Positions 31,792-39,338 of a DNA stretch of 49,010 nt are shown in pieces. Made by a program: the position numbers and the translations under genes. Positions within the stretch are counted from its first letter, which is position 1; each line of letters starts with the position of its first letter. Origin of the DNA: Clostridia bacterium (GTDB lineage: Bacteria; Bacillota; Clostridia; Oscillospirales; CAG-272); the NCBI GenBank assembly GCA_017536635.1, contig JAFXHA010000024.1, forward strand, positions 1 through 49,010, written 5' to 3'. The notes under the pieces were generated by a model that saw only the letters and a program-made list of their open reading frames with translations, was not told the DNA's origin and did no database searches.

Positions 31792-32904
31792 TTATTTCTC
31801 CCAAGGGAATACGTACTTGGTAAGTCCGAGATCGTCTCTTACCTTGATCATTTCTTTCTGAACAGCCTCGGTTATCGGAACACCGGAATCCTTTCTGGTG
31901 AGCCATACCTCGTACTCCTTCTCACCTGCGGAGTAGATTCTCTCTGCGCCGGGAGCCTTCTTGGAGTTACGAACGCTGCGAATGATCTCTCCGGACTTCT
32001 TTCTTGCAAGGTCTTCGCCGAGGAAGTGCTCGGTGTCGATAGCGATGAAGAAGTGTCCAAGGTGATAAGGACGGATGTTACCGTTCTCATCCTTGCCGTC
32101 GAGTGCCTTACCGTAAGCACCGTCCTGAAGAACAGCGGAAAGAAGCTCAACTACCATAGCGTAGCCGTAGCCCTTGTATCCTGCGAGGTCCTCACCGATA
32201 CCGCCGAGGGTGGTGAGAGCTGCAGTACCCTGACGGATCTGCTTGAGCGCATCTCCTGCGTCGCCTTCAACAGCCTTACCGTCGAGGTCGATCATAGTTC
32301 CGGGATGTACGTCCTCGCCGATTCTTGCGTAGTACTCGATCTTACCGTTCTGGGTGATAGAGGTAGCGCAGTCGAGGTTGAAGTCAAACTCCTCGTCGGT
32401 AGGAATACCGATAGTGAGGGGGTTGGTTCCGAACATACCTTCAACACCGAAGGTAGGAGCAACGGAAGGACGAGCGTTGGTACCGGTAAATCCGATACAG
32501 CCTGCCTTTGCTGCCATAGAGGTGTAGTAGCCTGCAATACCGTAGTGGCAGGAGTTACGAACAACTACCATACCCATACCGTATTCCTTAGCCTTAGCTA
32601 TTGCCATAGACATAGCCTTGTATCCGATAACCTGTCCCATACCGTCGTGTCCGTCAACAACAGCGGTGGTGGGGGTCTCCTTGATTACCTCAAAGTTAGT
32701 AACGGGGTTCTGAATTCCTGCGAGAATTCTGTCGATGTAGATCGGCTTAAAACGGTTACAGCCGTGAGATTCGATACCTCTGCGATCGCTCTCAAGAAGA
32801 ACGTCGGTACAGATCTTTGCGTCCTCGCGCGGTACGCCAACGCCTACGAAAGCGTCTTCAACGAATTCCGCAACTGTTTTCCAATCCAAAACTACTCTTG
32901 CCAT
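31792..32904 (-). CDS. Ldh-family (YlbC/malate-L-lactate type) NAD-dependent malate dehydrogenase
   Basis: 370 residues of the type-2 malate/L-lactate dehydrogenase family, structurally unrelated to classical Mdh. Seen: VLLESDRRGIESHGCNRFKP (the SHG motif near the N-terminus), AVVDGHDGMGQVIGYKAMSM, MVVVRNSCHYGIAGYYTSMA (catalytic His), GTNPLTIGIPTDEEFDFNLD, and the C-terminal RKDSGVPITEAVQKEM. Members reduce oxaloacetate or other 2-oxoacids with NAD(P)H; the operon partner malic enzyme favours malate. AAAGGAG precedes the ATG at 32904. The gene has a consensus promoter with a catabolite-repression-like site. Confidence 0.9.
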   Translation of the reverse strand: MARVVLDWKTVAEFVEDAFVGVGVPREDAKICTDVLLESDRRGIESHGCNRFKPIYIDRILAGIQNPVTNFEVIKETPTTAVVDGHDGMGQVIGYKAMSMAIAKAKEYGMGMVVVRNSCHYGIAGYYTSMAAKAGCIGFTGTNARPSVAPTFGVEGMFGTNPLTIGIPTDEEFDFNLDCATSITQNGKIEYYARIGEDVHPGTMIDLDGKAVEGDAGDALKQIRQGTAALTTLGGIGEDLAGYKGYGYAMVVELLSAVLQDGAYGKALDGKDENGNIRPYHLGHFFIAIDTEHFLGEDLARKKSGEIIRSVRNSKKAPGAERIYSAGEKEYEVWLTRKDSGVPITEAVQKEMIKVRDDLGLTKYVFPWEK

Positions 32905-32957
32905 GATTTTTTTCTCCTTTTAAATATATGTTTTATTTTTTTTGCTTCCAAAATTAT

Positions 32958-32986
32958 ATTATAAACGTTTTCAGCGCTTTTGTCAA
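32958..32986 (-). promoter_or_regulatory. Promoter of the malate operon with cre-like site
   Basis: On the minus strand TTGACA (32986-32981), 17 nt, TATAAT (32963-32958). The spacer and -10 contain TGAAAACGTTTATA, which differs from the CcpA consensus TGNAANCGNWNNCW only at the penultimate base. A CcpA site overlapping the promoter would imply glucose repression; this is inference. Confidence 0.65.
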
Positions 32987-33017
32987 TAGATAATTGATTT
33001 TTATTGCAAATGCGCTC

Positions 33018-34856
33018 TTAGTTCTTAGCAGCCTCACGTCTTGCCTTCATCATAGCCTTCATACGAAGCTCAGTATCGAGGATCTTTTTGCGGAGTCTGA
33101 TAGACTTAGGCGTTACCTCGATAAGCTCGTCGTCGGTTATGAATTCGATAGCTTCCTCAAGAGAGAATACTATCGGGGGAGTGAGCAAAAGCTTTTCGTC
33201 GGCGCCTGCTGAGCGGATAGCCGTGAGCTGCTTTTTCTTGCAGGGATTTACGGCGATGTCGTCGTTTTTGGGGTTTTCGCCGACGATCATTCCCTCATAA
33301 ACGGGAGTCTGAGGTCCTACGAACATATTTCCGCGCTCCTGCGTGTTGAAGAGACCGTATCTCGTGGTCTCGCCTGCCTCGGATGCGACAAGTGAGCCTG
33401 TAAATCTCATTATGACCTCTCCGCGATAGGGCTGATAGCCGTCGAAGATCGTGTTCATAATACCCTCGCCGTGAGTTGCAGTAAGGAACTCTGAGCGATA
33501 TCCGAAGAGGCAGCGAGAGGGAATAGAGTATTCTATTCTCATACGGCTGCCGATGGGGTTCATCTCAAGCAGATCACCCTTGCGCTGACCGAGCTTTTCA
33601 ACTACTGCGCCAACGTATTCGGAAGGAACGTCAAGGGTTACATGTTCCATAGGCTCACACTTTACGCCGTCTATCTCCTTATAGAGAACTCCGGGGTTTG
33701 AGCAGGTCATCTCGTATCCCTCGCGGCGCATCGTTTCAATGAGTATAGAGAGGTGCATTTCGCCTCTGCCCGCTACCTTGAACTCGTCTGTCGTGTCTCC
33801 GTCCTCAACGCGAAGCGATACGTCCTTGAGGAGCTCCTTGTAGAGACGGTCGCGGAGCTGACGGGACGTAACGAATTTGCCTTCCTTGCCAGCAAAGGGG
33901 CTGTCGTTGACCGAGAAGGTCATCTCGAGCGTAGGCTCGCTTACCTTAACGAATTCAAGAGGCTCAGGAGCGGCAAGGCTGGTTACTGTATCGCCTATGG
34001 TGATCTCCTCTGCGCCCGAGAAGCAAACGATGTCTCCCATCCTTGCGGTATCAACGGGAACTCTGAGGAGTCCGTCTATCTGATAGAGCGAGACAATCTT
34101 TATCATCTTGGGCTTCTCGCCCGAATGATAGTTGCACAGATATGCCGATTGATTTACCTTTATTTCTCCGCGCTCAATGCGTCCGATACCGATACGTCCG
34201 ACGTAGTCGTTGTAGTCGATCGAGGAAACGAGGAGCTGAAGCTCTCCGTTCTCATCTCCCTCGGGAGCGGGAATATAATCAAGTATGCAGTCGAAAAGGG
34301 GAGTAAGATCTGTACCTTCCTCGTCAGGAGAGGTGGATGCCGTTCCCGCTCTGCCCGAGCAGTAGAGCATAGGGCTGTCGAGTTGCTCGTCGGTAGCGTC
34401 AAGATCGATAAGAAGCTCAAGTATCTCGTCCTCTACCTCGCCGATTCTCGCGTCGGGCTTGTCTATTTTGTTAATAACGATTATAACTCTGTGTCCGAGC
34501 TCAAGTGCTCTCTGGAGCACGAATCTCGTCTGGGGCATAGGACCCTCTGCCGCGGCAACGAGCAGAATAACTCCGTTTACCATTTTGAGTATACGCTCGA
34601 CCTCGCCACCGAAATCCGCGTGGCCGGGAGTGTCGATGAGGTTGATCTTTACGTCCTTGTAGTGAACTGCGGTGTTCTTTGCAAGAATGGTGATTCCTCT
34701 TTCTTTTTCAAGGTCTCCCGAGTCCATAACGCGCGTTACGGTCTCCTGATTTTCTCTGTAGATTCCGCCCTGCTTCAGCATCTCGTCAACGAGCGTGGTC
34801 TTGCCGTGGTCAACGTGGGCGATGATCGCAATGTTTCTTAAATCGTTTCTAATCAC
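33018..34856 (-). CDS. typA: Translational GTPase BipA/TypA
   Basis: 612 residues, the normal length. A ribosome-associated GTPase of the EF-G family, acting in 50S assembly and stress adaptation. G1 AHVDHGKTTLVDEML is near residue 15, G3 DTPGHADFGGEVERI near 75, G4 NKIDKPDAR near 130 and G5 SGRAGT near 165. Domain II is GRIGIGRIERGEIKVNQ; domain V-type sequence is CEPMEHVTLDVPSEYVGAVV; the BipA-specific C-terminus is GEVIMRFTGSLVASEAGETT and MFVGPQTPVYEGMIVGENPK. It starts at GTG (34856) with AGAGGAG upstream. It is separated by 113 nt from the malate operon, which has its own promoter. Confidence 0.97.
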   Translation of the reverse strand: MIRNDLRNIAIIAHVDHGKTTLVDEMLKQGGIYRENQETVTRVMDSGDLEKERGITILAKNTAVHYKDVKINLIDTPGHADFGGEVERILKMVNGVILLVAAAEGPMPQTRFVLQRALELGHRVIIVINKIDKPDARIGEVEDEILELLIDLDATDEQLDSPMLYCSGRAGTASTSPDEEGTDLTPLFDCILDYIPAPEGDENGELQLLVSSIDYNDYVGRIGIGRIERGEIKVNQSAYLCNYHSGEKPKMIKIVSLYQIDGLLRVPVDTARMGDIVCFSGAEEITIGDTVTSLAAPEPLEFVKVSEPTLEMTFSVNDSPFAGKEGKFVTSRQLRDRLYKELLKDVSLRVEDGDTTDEFKVAGRGEMHLSILIETMRREGYEMTCSNPGVLYKEIDGVKCEPMEHVTLDVPSEYVGAVVEKLGQRKGDLLEMNPIGSRMRIEYSIPSRCLFGYRSEFLTATHGEGIMNTIFDGYQPYRGEVIMRFTGSLVASEAGETTRYGLFNTQERGNMFVGPQTPVYEGMIVGENPKNDDIAVNPCKKKQLTAIRSAGADEKLLLTPPIVFSLEEAIEFITDDELIEVTPKSIRLRKKILDTELRMKAMMKARREAAKN

Positions 34857-35031
34857 AAAAATGCTCCTCTTTTCTGAAATTAACTTTTTACACCAATATT
34901 ATATTATATCATACTTTTTTCATATAATAAAGATGTTTATCGACGATTTTTTGAAAAAAATAAAAAATCTTGTTGTGCAGATTTACAAAAAATGTATGAA
35001 ATGTGAATATGCGAGGGCAATAATATTTTTA

Positions 35032-35060
35032 TTGACAAATCTTTCCGTCTATGCTATAAT
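35032..35060 (+). promoter_or_regulatory. Consensus sigma-A promoter upstream of a hairpin leader
   Basis: TTGACA (35032-35037), 17 nt, TATAAT (35055-35060). Confidence 0.85.
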
Positions 35061-35066
35061 AAGAAT

Positions 35067-35155
35067 ACAGATAAAAATATCCCGACAACACGCTTGCCGA
35101 GAAACATAAAAAATCAACGCACAGAGTTGTCGTAAGGGGAACTCTGTGCGTTTTG
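35067..35155 (+). ncRNA. Candidate short structured RNA or attenuator leader
   Basis: A perfect promoter is followed about 60 nt later by a strong terminator. The arms ACGCACAGAGTT (35117-35128) and AACTCTGTGCGT (35140-35151) are followed by T residues. CGACAAC (35083-35089) is complementary to GTTGTCG (35126-35132), which spans the terminator's left arm and loop, so an alternative fold or pseudoknot is possible. There is no ORF between promoter and terminator. No known riboswitch class is recognised. It could be an independent small RNA or control the lipoprotein gene at 35246. Confidence 0.45.
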
Positions 35156-35165
35156 CATTTTACAT

Positions 35166-35187
35166 TGTAGGGACCGGCGTCCCTACA
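35166..35187. repeat. REP-like palindrome
   Basis: TGTAGGGAC, CGGC loop, GTCCCTACA: a perfect 9-bp-arm palindrome. It lies between the hairpin leader and the lipoprotein gene. Confidence 0.6.
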
Positions 35188-35245
35188 GTAAAAATATTTG
35201 TATTCAAATGTTCACCGCCAACACTACAATGAAAGTAGATATTTT

Positions 35246-36205
35246 ATGAAAAAACTAATTATTTTACTATTAGCCTTAACTCTTATCCTCGGCGTTTTTG
35301 CGTCGTGCAACAAAAGATATCTCCAAATAGACGAAGAAACGAGCAGTTCTTCGAGCGAAACGATTACGGCAATAAGCACAAACACTGTTGAAGAAACTTC
35401 AAAGGAAACAACCGAAGAAACCACGCTTGACAGTACTGAGGAAAGTGTCGAAACGGCTAAATATAAAGAGACAATAAACATTACCGAAACAATGGAAACC
35501 ATAAAAACAGATAATGGTGTTGTAGGTGATATCGATATCGGATATCGCCCATTAATCGAATATGATTATACTATACAAAAAGTTGGAGATCAATATTATA
35601 TGGTATTGAATGACTATACGCCAAGCGGTGAAGTACCTTACGGCAGCACGGGGTATAGTTATATATCATCGCCGCTTACATATTCTGGTATGAGTGCATT
35701 AGATATGCTTAAGTACGGTATTCCTAATGGGCAAATGGGATATATGAGCGATTCGTATATCGGACATTTATTGTATTTTAAATCCCAAGAAGACAATGTA
35801 GGGGTTAAGTTATATGATGTGGAACATGTTTGGCGACCTAAGACATTACCGTATTCTTGGGAGTTGAGGAAAATCACTTCCGATGAAGCCTCTGATATCG
35901 CAGTAGCTTGGAGCGGCGAAACATATCGTTTCCATGCGGAAAAGAGTGGTAGCAAACCTATGTCTACGTCGATGTGGATAGAGATACTTACAGAATCAAG
36001 ATTTTTAAACGATATATCGGAGTGCGAGGAGTTAAGTATCGATAAGAAAACTTTTAGCAATGAAAGCAAAACGGCAACCGTTATTACGACAACTTCACAA
36101 GAGTATATATTCATTACTAATGGTAAATATTTTGTCAAAATAGAATATTATGGAGCAGATATCTCAGAGCAAGATTACTTAACATTCGAATTTGAAGAGT
36201 ATTGA
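35246..36205 (+). CDS. Lipoprotein of unknown function
   Basis: 319 residues from ATG 35246; the longer frame to 35198 covers the REP-like region. The lipoprotein signal MKKLIILLLALTLILGVFASC has cleavage before the Cys. Residues about 30-75 are a Ser/Thr/Glu-rich low-complexity linker (ETSSSSSETITAIS, EETSKETTEETT), typical of a spacer through the cell wall. A globular C-terminal domain follows, without a motif I recognise. GAAAG is a weak ribosome site. It is a single gene followed by a strong terminator. Related by architecture only to the lipoprotein at 44917. Confidence 0.75.
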   Translation: MKKLIILLLALTLILGVFASCNKRYLQIDEETSSSSSETITAISTNTVEETSKETTEETTLDSTEESVETAKYKETINITETMETIKTDNGVVGDIDIGYRPLIEYDYTIQKVGDQYYMVLNDYTPSGEVPYGSTGYSYISSPLTYSGMSALDMLKYGIPNGQMGYMSDSYIGHLLYFKSQEDNVGVKLYDVEHVWRPKTLPYSWELRKITSDEASDIAVAWSGETYRFHAEKSGSKPMSTSMWIEILTESRFLNDISECEELSIDKKTFSNESKTATVITTTSQEYIFITNGKYFVKIEYYGADISEQDYLTFEFEEY

Positions 36206-36241
36206 GAAAATCACAATTTTGATAATTAACGTTTAAAACAA

Positions 36242-36284
36242 CACCCCGCTATTGCTTTGACCAGCAATAGCGGGGAATTTTTTT
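36242..36284 (+). terminator. Rho-independent terminator
   Basis: CCCCGCTATTGC and GCAATAGCGGGG around an 8-nt loop, followed by AATTTTTTT. Confidence 0.9.
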
Positions 36285-36299
36285 ATATATTTATATATT

Positions 36300-36318
36300 A
36301 GCAAGATATTATCTTGCT
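36300..36318. repeat. Perfect 19-bp palindrome
   Basis: AGCAAGATA-T-TATCTTGCT, 44 nt upstream of the -35 of the HAD gene. It is a candidate operator or small hairpin. Confidence 0.55.
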
Positions 36319-36362
36319 TTGTTGAATTTTTAAGTCGGAGATTTTATAAAAATAAATTAAGA

Positions 36363-36391
36363 TTGACATAGATTCCGATTTGTGTTATAAT
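36363..36391 (+). promoter_or_regulatory. Sigma-A promoter of the HAD phosphatase gene
   Basis: TTGACA (36363-36368), 17 nt, TATAAT (36386-36391). Nearly the same core as the promoter at 22208. Confidence 0.85.
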
Positions 36392-36433
36392 AAAATGAAT
36401 AATAATGTAAATATAACAGAAAAAGATGAAAAA

Positions 36434-37081
36434 ATGAAAAAGAAGCTACTTATTTTTGATCTTGACGGCACGATTGCCGACACGATATATTCAATACGGG
36501 ACGGAGTTAATCTCGCGATGCAAAAGTACGGCTTTCCCGAGCGCACGTATGAGGATACGCGCGACGCGATTGGAAACGGCGCGCGAGAGCTGATACGTCT
36601 TTCCGTGCCCGAGGATAAAAGAACAGATTCGGAGCTCGTTGACAGAGTTCTTGCCGATTACGACGTCTGTTACGGTCAGACCTACGACAGAGTTGAGGGC
36701 TGTTACGACGGAATGGAGAGTACGCTCCGAGAGCTGAGAGCGCGCGGCTATATGCTTGCCGTGCTTTCCAACAAGCAGGACGAATACGTAAAAAAGATAA
36801 TAGACATTCTCTTTGAAAAGGACTTTTTTGCCGACGTGAGAGGGCAGAGTGCGCTTCCTCGCAAGCCTGATCCTACGGTTCCTCTGATGATGGCGGAAAA
36901 TCTTGGTGTTTCGGCGCAGGACTGCGCGTTTATAGGAGATAGCGACGTCGACGTCCTGACAGGCAGGAATGCGTCGATGATGACAGTTGGCTGCTCTTGG
37001 GGATATCGCGCGAGAGAGGCGCTCGGCGGTGCGGACGTTATCGTGGATGCTCCGACAGAGCTTTTGCGCGTATTTGAGTAA
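36434..37081 (+). CDS. HAD-superfamily phosphatase (phosphoglycolate-phosphatase-like)
   Basis: 215 residues from ATG 36434; the in-frame ATG at 36395 and the frame start at 36380 fall on or next to the -10 and would give an unrelated N-terminus. Motif I is KLLIFDLDGTIADTI (D9, D11), motif II LAVLSNKQDEYV, motif III Lys in LPRKPDPTVPLMM, and motif IV AFIGDSDVDVLTGRNA. The helical C1 cap lies between motifs I and II. Subfamily IA; 2-phosphoglycolate or another small phosphoester is the likely substrate. It is followed after 62 nt by rimO with no terminator between, so the two may be co-transcribed. Confidence 0.85.
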   Translation: MKKKLLIFDLDGTIADTIYSIRDGVNLAMQKYGFPERTYEDTRDAIGNGARELIRLSVPEDKRTDSELVDRVLADYDVCYGQTYDRVEGCYDGMESTLRELRARGYMLAVLSNKQDEYVKKIIDILFEKDFFADVRGQSALPRKPDPTVPLMMAENLGVSAQDCAFIGDSDVDVLTGRNASMMTVGCSWGYRAREALGGADVIVDAPTELLRVFE

Positions 37082-37143
37082 CAAATTGTAATAAATTTTC
37101 AGAAAAAACATATATTTTAGTGGAATGCGAAAGGAAAAAATAA

Positions 37144-38490
37144 ATGAAGGTTGGATTCGTTTCGCTCGGCTGTCCCAAAAACCAGTTGGATACCGAGGTA
37201 ATGCTTCACGAGGTCGCAAGCGCGGGATATGAGATAACTCCCGACGAGACCGAGGCAGACGTAGTTATAATAAATACTTGCGGATTTATCGAGAGCGCGA
37301 AAAAGGAGTCGATAGACAATATTCTTGATATTGCCTGGCTCAAAAAGCACAGAAGCCTCAAGGCGATAGTCGTTACGGGCTGTCTTGCCGAAAGATACCG
37401 CGAGAGCATTCTTGACGAGATGCCCGAGGTCGACGCTGTGCTCGGAGTTGGAAGTATACATAATATCGTCGAGGCGATCGAGGCGGTAACTATAAAGAAG
37501 AAAAAGGGCTCAAAGAGAAAGTATACGTCCTTTGAGGATAAGGAGACGGTACGGCTCGGCGGCGACAGAATACTCACAACGCCCGATTATATGGCGTATA
37601 TCAAGATCGCCGAGGGCTGCGATAACAGATGCGCTTATTGCGCTATACCGTCCATACGCGGAAGATTTCGAAGCCGTACGGTAGAGGATATAGTTGCCGA
37701 GGCAAAGCAGCTTGATGCTCTTGGTGTAAAGGAGCTTTGCGTAGTGGCGCAGGATATCACGAGATACGGACTTGACCTTTACGGTGAGTATAAGCTCGCG
37801 CATCTGCTTCGCCGGATAACCGAGAATACGAGCATTCCGTGGATACGCCTGCTTTATTGCTATCCCGACAAGATCACCGATGAGCTTGTTGCTGAGATAA
37901 GAGACAATCCGAGAATAGTAAAGTATATAGACATTCCGCTCCAGCACGTAAGCGACAGAATGCTGAAGGCTATGAATCGCCACGGCGACGGCAATACCGT
38001 CAGAGACGCAGTCGCAAGACTTCGCCGCGAGATCCCCGATATTATCATCCGTACCACCTTTATCGTGGGATTCCCCGATGAAAGCGAGGAGGATTTCGAG
38101 GAGCTTTGCGAGTTTGTAAAGGAGACCGAATTTGACCGCCTCGGCGTGTTTACCTACTCGGCAGAGGAGGGAACCGTTGCCGCGGAGCTCCCGAACCAGA
38201 TCGACGAGCAGGTAAAGCAGGACAGAATGGATATGCTTATGAGCGAGCAGATGGATATAAACCTTAAAAAGAATGAGGCTATGATAGGCAAGACCGTCAA
38301 GGTTCTTTGTGAGGATTACGATGCCGTCGGCGAAATACATTTCGGACGCTCGTATGCCGATGCGCCCGAGATCGACGGAAAGATATATTTCCGCGCTTCC
38401 AAGCGTATAGCTCCCGGCTCGTTCGTGAACGTAAAGATACGCGAGGCTCTCGACTACGACCTCGTTGGCAGAGCCATTATTGAAGAATAA
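37144..38490 (+). CDS. rimO: Ribosomal protein S12 (Asp89) methylthiotransferase RimO
   Basis: 448 residues. A radical-SAM enzyme that methylthiolates the conserved Asp of ribosomal protein S12. The N-terminal UPF0004 domain has the three cluster cysteines C10, C46 and C80 (VSLGCPKNQLDTEVM, NTCGF, TGCLAERYRESI). The radical-SAM motif is EGCDNRCAYCAIP (C159, C163, C166), and the IPSIRGRFRSR stretch after it is typical of this family. A C-terminal TRAM domain follows (from about residue 380). SLGCPKN and the overall pattern favour RimO over MiaB. GAAAGGA precedes ATG 37144. The next gene, pgsA, follows after 13 nt. Confidence 0.95.
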   Translation: MKVGFVSLGCPKNQLDTEVMLHEVASAGYEITPDETEADVVIINTCGFIESAKKESIDNILDIAWLKKHRSLKAIVVTGCLAERYRESILDEMPEVDAVLGVGSIHNIVEAIEAVTIKKKKGSKRKYTSFEDKETVRLGGDRILTTPDYMAYIKIAEGCDNRCAYCAIPSIRGRFRSRTVEDIVAEAKQLDALGVKELCVVAQDITRYGLDLYGEYKLAHLLRRITENTSIPWIRLLYCYPDKITDELVAEIRDNPRIVKYIDIPLQHVSDRMLKAMNRHGDGNTVRDAVARLRREIPDIIIRTTFIVGFPDESEEDFEELCEFVKETEFDRLGVFTYSAEEGTVAAELPNQIDEQVKQDRMDMLMSEQMDINLKKNEAMIGKTVKVLCEDYDAVGEIHFGRSYADAPEIDGKIYFRASKRIAPGSFVNVKIREALDYDLVGRAIIEE

Positions 38491-38503
38491 GAGAGGTAAT
38501 AAA

Positions 38504-39133
38504 ATGAAAATGAATTTGCCCAATAAGCTGACAGTACTCAGGCTTTGTCTTGTGCCCGTCGTTATGCTGATAGGCTTTTTGCCGAGCAGTATTATTCCGT
38601 TCTACCTGTCCTGCTTTTTGTGTGCGGCGCTCTTTATCGGAACCGCGGTTACGGATATGCTCGACGGTAAGATAGCGAGAAAGCACGGACTTATCACGGA
38701 TTTCGGAAAGTTTCTCGATCCGATAGCCGATAAATTTATGGTTATTGGCGCGATGTTCGTCGTTCTTTATAAGTTCCCGAATCTTCAGGGGCTTATGATA
38801 GCATCGCTTATCATCGTAATTTTTCGTGAGCTTGCCGTTACCTCTATGAGACTTGTCGTCTCCACGGGAGAGGGAGTTGTCGTTGCGGCGAATATTTTGG
38901 GAAAGGTCAAGACTGTTTCTCAGATAGTTTTCGTTTCCACAGCGCTTCTTGAGCCGGTAGTTCAGTTTATCACAAGATGGATAGTAGGACTTATCAAGGG
39001 TGAGATGCCCGTATGGCGTACCGATTTCGTTATCCTCACCTGGCTCTCTATGCTCTTTATGCTCGTTATGACCGTTTGGTCTGGTATAAATTATATAAAG
39101 AGCTATTGGAAATTTATCAATACCGAAAAATAA
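38504..39133 (+). CDS. pgsA: CDP-diacylglycerol-glycerol-3-phosphate 3-phosphatidyltransferase
   Basis: 209 residues from ATG 38504 (GAGAGGT upstream; the longer frame to 38465 overlaps rimO). A membrane enzyme making phosphatidylglycerol phosphate. The complete CDP-alcohol phosphotransferase motif is present: D51-M-L-D54-G55-K-I-A58-R59, then G68, D72 and D76 in DFGKFLDPIADK. NLPNKLTVLRLCLVPVVMLI opens the protein, as usual for PgsA. Four to six membrane helices are visible. It shares the rimO-pgsA operon order common in Bacillota. Confidence 0.95.
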   Translation: MKMNLPNKLTVLRLCLVPVVMLIGFLPSSIIPFYLSCFLCAALFIGTAVTDMLDGKIARKHGLITDFGKFLDPIADKFMVIGAMFVVLYKFPNLQGLMIASLIIVIFRELAVTSMRLVVSTGEGVVVAANILGKVKTVSQIVFVSTALLEPVVQFITRWIVGLIKGEMPVWRTDFVILTWLSMLFMLVMTVWSGINYIKSYWKFINTEK

Positions 39134-39136
39134 AAA

Positions 39137-39172
39137 TCATCCCGAGCCGAATATTCGGCTCGGAATTTTGTT
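39137..39172 (+). terminator. Rho-independent terminator
   Basis: CCGAGCCGAATATTCGGCTCGG (39142-39163) with the T-rich tail AATTTTGTT. Confidence 0.85.
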
Positions 39173-39176
39173 ACTA

Positions 39177-39307
39177 TTTGAGTTAAACTCAAAGCGATTA
39201 TTAAGAGGATTTTTGTTAAGAAAATTAAAAAAACTCAAAAAAGATAAAAAAAGACAATAAAAAAGTAAAAAAAGGACATTGTTTTTCTCTTATAAATATA
39301 GTAAAAT
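39177..39307 (+). promoter_or_regulatory. Control region of the rhamnose operon
   Basis: A perfect palindrome TTTGAGTT-A-AACTCAAA lies at 39177-39193, and a lone half-site AACTCAAA at 39232-39239. The promoter is TTGTTT (39279-39284), 17 nt, TAAAAT (39302-39307). The stretch between is A-rich, suggesting bent DNA. No regulator gene is linked directly. Confidence 0.6.
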
Positions 39308-39338
39308 AATAATAGAATCCAAATCAAAGGAGAAAAGT

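Noticed and set aside
31783..32964. 393-codon plus-strand frame opposite the malate dehydrogenase gene
   Set aside because: It covers the opposite strand of a gene with clear family motifs, its product is compositionally odd, and it lacks a ribosome site.
33753..34841. 362-codon plus-strand frame opposite typA
   Set aside because: Antisense shadow of a highly conserved GTPase gene.
35067..35155. Known riboswitch (fluoride, ZTP, preQ1, SAM types considered)
   Set aside because: The conserved core sequences of these classes are not seen; kept only as an unclassified RNA candidate.
37510..38523. 337-codon minus-strand frame opposite rimO
   Set aside because: Antisense shadow; the plus strand shows all RimO cysteines.
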